A stretch of 64,000 bases of DNA, taken from assembly GCF_030056735.1 (NCBI RefSeq), contig NZ_JASHKN010000010.1, positions 138,122-202,121 on the forward strand, in the 5' to 3' direction. Within the stretch, counting starts at the first letter, position 1. Each line of letters opens with the position of its first letter. Positions 29,301 to 37,451 of the stretch are shown in pieces. Made by a program: the position numbers and the translations under genes. A model generated the notes under the pieces. That model had not been told where the DNA came from and did no database searches. It saw only the letters and a list, made by a program, of their open reading frames with translations. Source of the DNA: Rhodococcus sp. IEGM 1409. Lineage in GTDB: Bacteria; Actinomycetota; Actinomycetes; Mycobacteriales; Mycobacteriaceae.

Positions 29301-32300
29301 TGGCCGATTACCTGAGCCGACGCGGGACCTTCCTCGTCGACGTCATCCGCGCTGATGTGGGCAGTGGAGTGACCGCACCACCTGCCCCATCTGCTCCGAC
29401 TCCGCGGGCAGTCACCAACGGCCACGAATCTGTAGCAGCGAAAGCTTCTTCGCCCGTTTCAGTTCCGGTAGTCGAAGCGCCGGCTGGCGCTGGCGCGGGG
29501 TCCGTGGAAAGCGAGCTGATCAGGATCCTCGCCGACACCACGGGGTTCCCGGCCGAGTCGATCACGACGGATCTGCGTCTGCTCGATGATCTGAATCTCG
29601 ACTCGATCAGTGCGGCAGAGGCTATTTCGAAGGTCGCGTACCAGTTCGAGGTTGTCGACCTCGACCCGGCCGAGTTGGCCAACGCCACCATCGGAGAAGC
29701 TGCATCGCTGATCCTTGCGGCCGCGCCGAATGCCGGCTCTGCCGTTTCGGCAGCGCGTTCGGCGCAGTCGGACGTGTCGCGAATCCTGCTCGAGGTAATC
29801 GCAAAGGACACCGGATTTCCAGTGGAGTCTCTCGATGTGGATCTCCACCTGCTCGACGACCTGAACATGGACTCGATCAAGGCTGCCGACGCAATTGCAA
29901 CGGTGGCAACACGGTTGGGTGTTCAGGGTGACCTGGATCCGGCCGAACTCGTCAACGTCAGCCTGGGTGAACTGATCGAGGTGCTCGATCGGTCCGCCAA
30001 GGAGAAGTCGGGGCAGGAGCAGCCGACTGCGCGGGCGCTGCCGACGAAGGCACAGGGTATATCGGCCGACAGCTTCACCTGGGTTCGCGATTACACCTTG
30101 GAAAAGGTTCGGAGCGAGACAGGGTTGCACGGAGTCCGAGAACTCACGGACACTACGTTTGTCGTCATCGGTGACGACGCCGGTTTGGTCGGAAGATTGG
30201 AATCCGAACTTCGAGGCCGTGGCGCCAACGTCGACACCCGGACATTCTCCGACACCGGCACTGCGAATGCACATCACGTGATTGCCGTAATGCCGCGTGT
30301 GACCGATGATTCTGTCACCGAGATCGGTTTGCGCCGCGGGATCGAACACATGCACAAAATAGTTCCGGCGCAGCAAGGTGGAGGCGCGCGAACCACATTG
30401 GCAGTGATTCAATTCACCGATGCCGAGTTGAGCAATCCAGCGCCGGTGCCGAGTGCGGCGGCTTTTGCAGCTTCGGTGCATCACGAGCGCCCCGAGTTGG
30501 ATGTACGCGTCATAGGATTCGACGGCTCGACGGCGGACGCAGAGGTAGCAACCACTGTCGTCTCCGAGTTGGATTCGGTTGCACCCTACGTGTTCGCGAC
30601 TTACGACGCCGAGCTAGGGCGCACGGCACTGCAACCGCGGGTTCTCGCCTCGAACGACTACACCGTCCGCGAAAGCGGGCTGGGAAGTTCGGATGTAGTG
30701 GTCGTGACCGGTGGCGCGAAAGGCATCATGGCGCAGTGCGCTCTGGCACTCGGTCGAAAGACCGGCGCCGAACTGGTACTGATCGGAAGCTCTCAGCGCC
30801 AGTCGGGCGACGAAATCGCCTCCACTCTTGCGGACTTCGTGTCTGCCGGTTTGAGTGCCCACTACTACCGCTGCAACGTCACGGATGCTGCGGCAGTGGC
30901 CGGCGTCGTCGCTCAGATCGAGGTCGAGGTGGGGCCGATCACCGGGTTTGTCCACGGTGCGGGGGCGAATGTTCCGCGGCGGTTCGAGAGAGTCGACAGC
31001 GCTGCGGCTTTCAAGGAGGTTGCACCGAAGGTCCTGGGCGCAGCCAACTTCGTCGAAGCGCTCGCCGATCGTGAGTTGAAGCTGTTCGTGGGCTTTTCCT
31101 CCATCATCGGATTCACAGGTATGCCCGGAAACAGCTGGTATGCATACGGAAACGAGCTTCTCGACGAAATGGTGGTGCGGTATGCCGCCGGCCACCCGAA
31201 GACTCGGACGTTCTCGCTCGCATACAGCGTGTGGGGAGAGACAGGGATGGGCGCCCGCATGGGCAGTGTCAACCACCTCGCGAAGATGGGTGTCATGCCG
31301 ATTTCGACGGCTGCGGGAGTGGATCATTTCCTTCGCCTGGTCGACAGCGGACCCGAGGCGAGTCGCATCGTCGTGACCAGTCGACTCGGTGGTCTCGACA
31401 CCTGGGCGCCCGCAGCACCGGCTCTGCCGGCGGTGTCGCGCTACATCGACCAAGTCGTGACATTCGAGCCGCAGGTAGAACTGGTGACCCGGACGACGTT
31501 GTCCACCTCGGCGGATCCGTTTGTCCTCGACCATGTCTGGAATGGATCGGCGTTGCTGCCGACGGTGTTCGGGCTCGAGGCGATGTCGCAGGTGGCGGCC
31601 TATGTCACGGGACGCGTGACCCTGGGCCGCGTCCGCATCGACGACATCAAGCTGGATCGACCGATCGTCGTCGACACGGTCGAGGGCACCAAAGTCGAGA
31701 TCAAGGCAAGCGTCGTCGAGCAGGATCGTGATGCCGCCGGAACGCGGGTGCATGTCACGATCGGCACCGAACGGACCGGGTACGGGCGGCCCCATTTCTC
31801 GGCCGACTTCATATTCGGGCTGGATGAAACACTGCCGGAGTTCGAGAGGGAGTTGCCGCGACCGGTGCTCGACATCGATCCATTGGACGGCCTCTACTCG
31901 TGGTTGCTGTTCCAGGAGGGCGATTTCCGCCGACTCGAAGAGATCTCGAGCCTCGACTCCGAGCACATTCTCTTCAGTGCTATTTCGCGAGCCGACCGTA
32001 AGCAGCACCTCCTCGGTGATCCTTACTTCCTGGATTCACTGCTGCAATCGGGCCAGGTCATGGTTCCGCGGGAGATCTGCCTTCCGGTCAACATCGCGCG
32101 AATCGACATGTACGACGGGCGGTTCGAGGCTCGTTCGTTCACCGCACACGCCTACGACAAGGTGCAGACCGAGACCCACATGCAAGCCGACGTGGCAGTG
32201 GTGAAGGACGGACGAGTGGTGATACAGCTCGAGGGATATCGCTCCCAGATTCTCTCTCACGACGAAAGTAGGCCTACGGCTGAGGAAATCGCGGATCCGA

Positions 32301-32497
32301 CTGCGCGTGATGCGCAGATCATTCTCGACAAGCTCGCGCAACACAGTCGTGCGTTGGGAGTGAAGAGTCCGCGTGTTGTGGTCGCACATACCCCGGGGAT
32401 TCACGAGCTGACCAAGTCGGAGCGCCACGAGCAGGAGAAACCGATCGCCGAGGCGGCCGTGAACACTCATCTCGATGAGGATGCGGTGATCAAATGA
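26387..32497 (+). CDS. Iterative type I polyketide synthase, KS-AT-ACP-ACP-KR-DH (enediyne PKSE-like)
   Basis: 2036 residues from the ATG at 26387 (AGGAAG six bases upstream; an ATG or GTG at 26327 is less likely). KS: Cys216 in DGACASG, His349 in EGHGTGT and His390 in LIGHTKAASG. AT: Ser693 in GHSLGE, with AFHS as in malonyl-type ATs. Two tandem ACPs carry Ser1073 (LDSI) and Ser1163 (MDSI), 90 residues apart. KR: TGGAKGI near 1440, Tyr1585 and Asn1589 in YAYGN. DH: double hotdog with His1716 in LDHVWNG and Asp1883 in FLDSLLQSG. There is no ER or internal TE, so a polyene-type chain is expected. Domain order matches enediyne PKSE and PUFA-type synthases, but the C-terminal PPTase domain of PKSE is missing and is found at the start of the next gene, which overlaps by four bases. 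Confidence 0.93.
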   Translation: MTEDSTNPAIAIVGMSMWSPGANDLQGFWENVLARRMQFRKFPESRMSLDDYWSANPDDVDKTYADRGAFMDGFEFDWVGRRIPERTFKSTDLTHWLALETALGALTDAGYSRGSVPTGRSAAIVGNSLTGEESRMWSMRLRWPYVKRALTVAAEARQLDSSVVDALAETMEEVYKGPLVEPSEDTLAGMLSNTIAGRICNYLDFNGGGYVVDGACASGMLAVATAAEKLASGAADFVLAGGVDVSLDPLELVGFARLGALTRGDMNVYDASRSGFIPGEGCGFVALKRLEDARADGDYVYATIRGWGISTDGKGGITKPRAETQAEMIRRAYSGAGFAASEVAFVEGHGTGTPVGDPVELAGVQQAAQTDGPVEARSIGMTSLKSLIGHTKAASGILALIKATMAVNQRILPPIAGCTDPNPAFGTEAPALFPLVNGEIRDPSEKMRAGAQAMGFGGINCHVAIESADAPSSKLIPSRDVRTMMASYQDTEVFVLSADSAMDLTARARDVADLAVPLSVAELLDFSAKLSRVISPTAPFRAAVVAGRPAQLAERMRQLAVICENSAPAAGQVKVVSNEISISNNVRHDIGFLFPGQGSQQLEMARVLIERFEWARELADEADGWLEDVGAEAITPRILRNPVKSADAAELAKWKRDLAQTQFTQPAVALASLLWFEYLHRLGVTPSAVAGHSLGELTALYAAGAYDKKTLITLAAAKGAAMAVSGGGNGAMASLTCDRSTAEAIIAEAKEYATVANLNTPTQTVVSGTKDAVDDVVSIAKTRGVSAQALAVSNAFHSEMMNEAERELKSTAPVDEQVDSLTCPVYSCVEGERVQTPLALRELITKQVVSPVDWVKTVRGISQEVDLLVEVGPGRVLTGLTKAVNGTDGVRCFPVASKSGRDEDFNVALAAMYVHGAQVRWNELFDGRFVREFVPADQKVFIENLAEAKLSVTSAPEPLALGSSGGDPAAALADYLSRRGTFLVDVIRADVGSGVTAPPAPSAPTPRAVTNGHESVAAKASSPVSVPVVEAPAGAGAGSVESELIRILADTTGFPAESITTDLRLLDDLNLDSISAAEAISKVAYQFEVVDLDPAELANATIGEAASLILAAAPNAGSAVSAARSAQSDVSRILLEVIAKDTGFPVESLDVDLHLLDDLNMDSIKAADAIATVATRLGVQGDLDPAELVNVSLGELIEVLDRSAKEKSGQEQPTARALPTKAQGISADSFTWVRDYTLEKVRSETGLHGVRELTDTTFVVIGDDAGLVGRLESELRGRGANVDTRTFSDTGTANAHHVIAVMPRVTDDSVTEIGLRRGIEHMHKIVPAQQGGGARTTLAVIQFTDAELSNPAPVPSAAAFAASVHHERPELDVRVIGFDGSTADAEVATTVVSELDSVAPYVFATYDAELGRTALQPRVLASNDYTVRESGLGSSDVVVVTGGAKGIMAQCALALGRKTGAELVLIGSSQRQSGDEIASTLADFVSAGLSAHYYRCNVTDAAAVAGVVAQIEVEVGPITGFVHGAGANVPRRFERVDSAAAFKEVAPKVLGAANFVEALADRELKLFVGFSSIIGFTGMPGNSWYAYGNELLDEMVVRYAAGHPKTRTFSLAYSVWGETGMGARMGSVNHLAKMGVMPISTAAGVDHFLRLVDSGPEASRIVVTSRLGGLDTWAPAAPALPAVSRYIDQVVTFEPQVELVTRTTLSTSADPFVLDHVWNGSALLPTVFGLEAMSQVAAYVTGRVTLGRVRIDDIKLDRPIVVDTVEGTKVEIKASVVEQDRDAAGTRVHVTIGTERTGYGRPHFSADFIFGLDETLPEFERELPRPVLDIDPLDGLYSWLLFQEGDFRRLEEISSLDSEHILFSAISRADRKQHLLGDPYFLDSLLQSGQVMVPREICLPVNIARIDMYDGRFEARSFTAHAYDKVQTETHMQADVAVVKDGRVVIQLEGYRSQILSHDESRPTAEEIADPTARDAQIILDKLAQHSRALGVKSPRVVVAHTPGIHELTKSERHEQEKPIAEAAVNTHLDEDAVIK

Positions 32498-34050
32498 GCA
32501 ATGCCTTTGCCATCGAATGGCAGGAAACCGGAAAGCCCGTCGTTGTCGGTGACGTTCCACCATCGGTGGATGTCTCGCTCTCTCACGACGGTAGTAAGTC
32601 CCTCAGCTCCGCGGGTGACTGGCCGCAGGGGTGTGACATCGAACCGATTCGCTCCCGAACCGTTGTGCAGTGGAAGGCACTTCTGGGTTCGGCGCGGATT
32701 CCGCTGCTCGACGAGTTGATCGCAGGCGGCGAATCTCTCGATCGAGCGGGAACCAGACTGTGGGCGGCGGCCGAGGCGATCCGAAAGGCCACGGGGCAGA
32801 TGTCGGTTTCTCTGGCGATGGGCTCCAGGGAGGACGACGCAGTGACCTTCCGCGGTGGCGCGGAGGGAAGCGTGGTGGTTCTGACCTTTCCAGCTCTGTT
32901 GACGGACAACGAGGAGCGCATTCTCGCTTTCGTAACCCATGAGGAAGATGCGGGAGAACCGGCGCAGGACCCGGCACCACAGTTCGACACCGGGCCGTTG
33001 TCGGCGAAGTCTCTCGCGCAGTTCGATCCGATGGCCTACGGCTCCGACGTGCACGTGGTGGCACGCAGCGGCTATCCGGCGGTGTTGATCCGGTTCCCCG
33101 TCGGGTTCCGGGAAGCGTGCAACGTCGGTGGATCAGTAGGGTTCGCCAGCTTCGCGCTGTGGTTGGGCGCTTTGCGGGAGAGAGGGACCGGACCGATCTC
33201 GAAGAAGATCGTGGAGGACATGGCGACGGGTCGTTGGGGCATGGTGACCAACAACTCCGAGGTGTTCATCGATGCAAACCTGTATACCGACGACATTGTC
33301 GAGGGGACGATCTGGATCACCGAGCTCACCGGTCCGGATCGGGCAACCACCAATCTGCATGTCGAATGGTGCAGGGTCGACGGTGAGACGCGCACCCACA
33401 TCGGGTGGAGCGCGATGCAGACGACATGGGTGGAAATCCTCTCCCACGGCGTGGTGGCGGCACGGCCGATGCCGCAGTACTTCCACGATTTCATCGAGCC
33501 GATGACGAATCCGACGGGGGCGAAGAGCGTTGCCGTCCCGGCTGAGCCGAAGGACGTCGATCGTGGTTCCGTGATTCGCTCGGCTCCGATGGTGCCGCGC
33601 AATCCGTATCTTCTCGAATCCGAGGTGTTCTCGACGACGCTGCAAGACGGAAACGTCGTGGGCAACATCTACTTCGGTAACTATTACATCTGGCAGTCGA
33701 GGGTTCGGGACAAGTTCCTCGTCCGCTCTCAACGTGAGGCCTTGGCGGCCCGCGGCGCTCTGGGTGAACTGCGTTGTGTGCACACCAGGGTGGAGCATCT
33801 GCGTGAGGTCATGCCGTTCGACGATGTGCTTGTCACGATGTCGTTGGCAGCTCTCTACGAGAAGGGGATCGACCTCGAGTTCGAGTATTTCAAGGTCAAT
33901 CCGGACGGATCGCGGGAGAAGCTCGCGATCGCTCGGCACAGAACCGTCTGGACGATGCCGGGTGCTCCGGGCGGACTGGATATCCCTCCGCCGTCGAAAC
34001 TTCCTCAGTCACTGATCAATTCGGTGCTGGAGGCGATCGACGGAAAGTAG
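32494..34050 (+). CDS. Fusion of 4'-phosphopantetheinyl transferase-like domain and double-hotdog thioesterase (CalE7/DynE7-like)
   Basis: 518 residues; the ATG at 32494 overlaps the PKS stop (ATGA), so translation is coupled. Residues 1-150 resemble the PPTase domain that ends enediyne PKSs: SLSHDG (28-33), GCDIEPI with Asp48 and Glu50 as Mg ligands, and RLWAAAEAIRKATG with Trp90, Glu94 and Lys98. The conserved WxxKE lysine is Ala. Residues about 175-335 form a first hotdog-like part, and 375-515 a second with VGNIYFGNYYIWQSRVRDKFL split as VGNIYFGNYYIW (389-400) and QSRVRDKFL (401-409), the enediyne thioesterase signature. It likely arms the PKS carrier domains and releases the chain. Both activities are inference from motifs. 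Confidence 0.85.
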   Translation: MSNAFAIEWQETGKPVVVGDVPPSVDVSLSHDGSKSLSSAGDWPQGCDIEPIRSRTVVQWKALLGSARIPLLDELIAGGESLDRAGTRLWAAAEAIRKATGQMSVSLAMGSREDDAVTFRGGAEGSVVVLTFPALLTDNEERILAFVTHEEDAGEPAQDPAPQFDTGPLSAKSLAQFDPMAYGSDVHVVARSGYPAVLIRFPVGFREACNVGGSVGFASFALWLGALRERGTGPISKKIVEDMATGRWGMVTNNSEVFIDANLYTDDIVEGTIWITELTGPDRATTNLHVEWCRVDGETRTHIGWSAMQTTWVEILSHGVVAARPMPQYFHDFIEPMTNPTGAKSVAVPAEPKDVDRGSVIRSAPMVPRNPYLLESEVFSTTLQDGNVVGNIYFGNYYIWQSRVRDKFLVRSQREALAARGALGELRCVHTRVEHLREVMPFDDVLVTMSLAALYEKGIDLEFEYFKVNPDGSREKLAIARHRTVWTMPGAPGGLDIPPPSKLPQSLINSVLEAIDGK

Positions 34051-34080
34051 ACGGGGGGTTTCCGAGATCGAAGTCGAGAT

Positions 34081-34117
34081 ACGGGTTGCGTTTTCCTTGC
34101 CGGAGAACGCAACCCGT
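34081..34117 (+). terminator. Hairpin between the PPTase-TE gene and the multicopper oxidase gene
   Basis: Perfect 12-bp arms ACGGGTTGCGTT (34081-34092) and AACGCAACCCGT (34106-34117) with a 13-base loop. Only three T follow, then the oxidase ribosome site. It could attenuate read-through so the oxidase is expressed separately, or be a regulator site. The oxidase start is 20 bases downstream. Confidence 0.5.
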
Positions 34118-34136
34118 TTCGAGGGGAGGGGCAAGT

Positions 34137-35969
34137 ATGGGTACCGGAGTGTCGAGGCGGTCAGTTCTGAAAGGGTCGGCAGTCGGCGCAGCGGCTGTTG
34201 CTTGGGGCGCAAAGGCAAGTGCTGCTCCGGCGGGGAGTGTGGATGTCGAGTCTCCGTTGATTTTTCATTCACCGGACTTCGAGCCGTTTTGTGACGAGCT
34301 TCCGTCACTTCCAATGCTTTCCGGTAGTGAGGTCACTCTGGCTGCGCAGGTCGGGACACACGTATTTCACCGGGATTTTCCGTCGTCCCCGGCCTTGTCG
34401 TACAGCAGCGCAGAGATCGGCGGCGGCTACTTGGGGCCCACCGTCGAGGCGCATTCGGACGAGCCGATCATGTTGACGTTCGAGAACAATCTCGCCGGGC
34501 ATCCGTTGGCTGCTGACATGGATATGACATTGCACGGAATGCAGGCCGAGTTTCGCGCGAATCCGCCGACATCGTTGCACTTGCACGGAGGAGTCAATCC
34601 GCCCGAGAGTGATGGCCATCCGGAGCTGCTGGTGATGCCGGGACAGGCTGCGATGCATCATTTTTCGCACGGGCAGGAAGCTACGCACCTCTGGTATCAC
34701 GATCACGCGATGGGCATCACCCGGCTCAACGTCTACGCCGGACTGATCGGCAACTATCTGATCAGGGACGAATTCGACACCGGCAAGCTGGGAAATCCGT
34801 TGGGGCTGCCGGCCGAGGAATTCGAGATCCCCCTGATATTGCAGGAGAAGATCTTCACGCCGGCAGGCGCCCAGAGCGGCCGATCCACCATCTTGATACC
34901 GGAAGGCTCGTGGGAAGGCGGCGCGGTGGGCGACGTCGGCTTGGTCAACGGCAAGGTTTGGCCGGAACTGGCTGTGGCTCGGGGCCTTTACCGTTTCAGG
35001 ATCGTCAATGCGTCGTCGGCAAGCGTGTGGAATCTCCACTTCTCCAACATGATGACGTTCTGGGTCATCGGCAACGACGCCGGAATGCTGGACGCGCCCG
35101 TCGCGGTCAGCGCCTTCCGATGCGCGCCGGGGGAGCGCTACGACCTCCTCGTCGATTTCACCGGACTGTCGGAGGGATCGACGGTGGAGCTTCGCAACGA
35201 CGAGGCGCCACCGCTACCCGCCGCTGTCATCGGTGAAGTGACGATGCCGCTGTTCTGCCGGTTCCGCGGCGATTCCAGGCGCGGATTCACCGGTGGTGTT
35301 CCGTCGCAACTGCGCGGCGGGCGAGGGCAACGTGGCGTTCTCGCCCCGTTGGAGCATCCGACGGTAATACGCACGGTGACGGTGAGCCAGCAACTGGAAC
35401 TGCGGAATCCGCCGGCTCAGATGACGCTGAACAACCTGACGTTCAGCACCACCGACGTCGAGAGGCCGCGGCAGGGCACCGTCGAGCAGTGGAACATCGT
35501 CAACACCACGCCGGACCCGCATCCGATCCACCTGCACCTGGTGAACTTCCGAATTCTCGGCAGAACGCCGATGCGGACGCTGGAGTACCTGATCCGTCAT
35601 CCGCAGCCGGCCATCGGCAACAAGTGGACTCCGTCGCCCGACGGGTTCGAGGCCGGGCCGATGATTGCGCCGGCGCGCTGGGAAGCGGGGATGAAAGACA
35701 CCGTCAGGGTGGACGGCGGGACGATCACGCGGATCATCGTGCGATTCCCGACCGCGGACGAGCTGGGTTTCGATCCCGACGCGATGTTCGCCCGTCATCC
35801 CAGCGCTGGGATGACGGGCGGTGGGATGACGGGTGGCGATCAGGCGCATCAGGGAAGTAGGCACCACGGTGTGAGCAACTCTGGTCAACTCCAGGGATAC
35901 GTGTGGCACTGCCACCTACTCGATCACGAAGATCACGACATGATGCTGCCCTATCGAATCGTGCCGTGA
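34137..35969 (+). CDS. Tat-exported multicopper oxidase (CotA/phenoxazinone synthase-like)
   Basis: 610 residues from the ATG at 34137 (GAGGGGAGGGG upstream). A twin-arginine signal is clear: VSRRSVLKG then AVGAAAVAWGAKASAA (cleavage around residue 34). All copper ligands are present: SLHLHGG (His148, His150), WYHDH (His188, His190), HPIHLH (462-467) and WHCHLLDHEDHDMM (590-603), with Cys592 and axial Met. The domain spacing fits CotA-type laccases. A Met/His/Gly-rich insert (about 551-578) precedes the last motif. It should act outside the membrane and oxidise phenols, metals or a conjugated product. Being next to the PKS suggests a tailoring or polymerising role, but a copper-handling role is equally possible. 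Confidence 0.92.
   Translation: MGTGVSRRSVLKGSAVGAAAVAWGAKASAAPAGSVDVESPLIFHSPDFEPFCDELPSLPMLSGSEVTLAAQVGTHVFHRDFPSSPALSYSSAEIGGGYLGPTVEAHSDEPIMLTFENNLAGHPLAADMDMTLHGMQAEFRANPPTSLHLHGGVNPPESDGHPELLVMPGQAAMHHFSHGQEATHLWYHDHAMGITRLNVYAGLIGNYLIRDEFDTGKLGNPLGLPAEEFEIPLILQEKIFTPAGAQSGRSTILIPEGSWEGGAVGDVGLVNGKVWPELAVARGLYRFRIVNASSASVWNLHFSNMMTFWVIGNDAGMLDAPVAVSAFRCAPGERYDLLVDFTGLSEGSTVELRNDEAPPLPAAVIGEVTMPLFCRFRGDSRRGFTGGVPSQLRGGRGQRGVLAPLEHPTVIRTVTVSQQLELRNPPAQMTLNNLTFSTTDVERPRQGTVEQWNIVNTTPDPHPIHLHLVNFRILGRTPMRTLEYLIRHPQPAIGNKWTPSPDGFEAGPMIAPARWEAGMKDTVRVDGGTITRIIVRFPTADELGFDPDAMFARHPSAGMTGGGMTGGDQAHQGSRHHGVSNSGQLQGYVWHCHLLDHEDHDMMLPYRIVP
35789..35820. repeat. 32-bp perfect palindrome inside the multicopper oxidase gene
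   Basis: Sixteen-base arms meet at GC/GC in the centre (35804/35805), with no loop; the half is CGCCCGTCATCCCAGC. A further copy of GGGATGACGGG follows at 35823-35833, so the right half is tandemly repeated with a 15-base period. It encodes part of the Met/His-rich insert of the oxidase. Confidence 0.95.
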
Positions 35970-35985
35970 GCGCTTCCGGAAGCGC
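35970..35985. terminator. Palindrome directly after the oxidase stop
   Basis: GCGCTTCCGGAAGCGC is a perfect 16-bp palindrome that begins at the base after the stop codon. With no T-run it is a weak terminator candidate. Confidence 0.3.
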
Positions 35986-36072
35986 ACTCGAAATGAACCG
36001 GAGCGGGCAGGCGCACGCACGTCGGATCACCTCGGTCACCTAGCAGGATCGCTTCGGTCCTTCCCATGAATT

Positions 36073-36086
36073 TGGAACACGTTCTA
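36073..36086. promoter_or_regulatory. KstR-like operator upstream of fadA
   Basis: TGGAACACGTTCTA fits the actinobacterial KstR pattern TnnAACnnGTTnnA exactly. It lies 106 bases upstream of the fadA start, in a 222-base intergenic region. KstR is a TetR repressor of sterol and fatty acyl catabolism in Rhodococcus and Mycobacterium. The site also fits by chance at low frequency, so binding needs testing. Confidence 0.5.
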
Positions 36087-36191
36087 CAGTGAAAGGGCTG
36101 AGGTCTGTACCTCGGCCATGCGCCACCACCCAAGGCGGCGCGGACGATCTGCAGACCGGTTCGACGAATTACACGGAAGGAACACCTCACA

Positions 36192-37406
<1,215 letters not shown>

Positions 37407-37451
37407 CGCGGCGTCCGTCCTTCCAACGAGGCTTACCAGGAGTCAATCAAA

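Noticed and set aside
26387-35969. Complete enediyne biosynthetic cluster
   Set aside because: Only the PKS and TE-type proteins match; E3, E4 and E5 homologues, epoxide and cyclisation enzymes, and resistance proteins are not present in the window.
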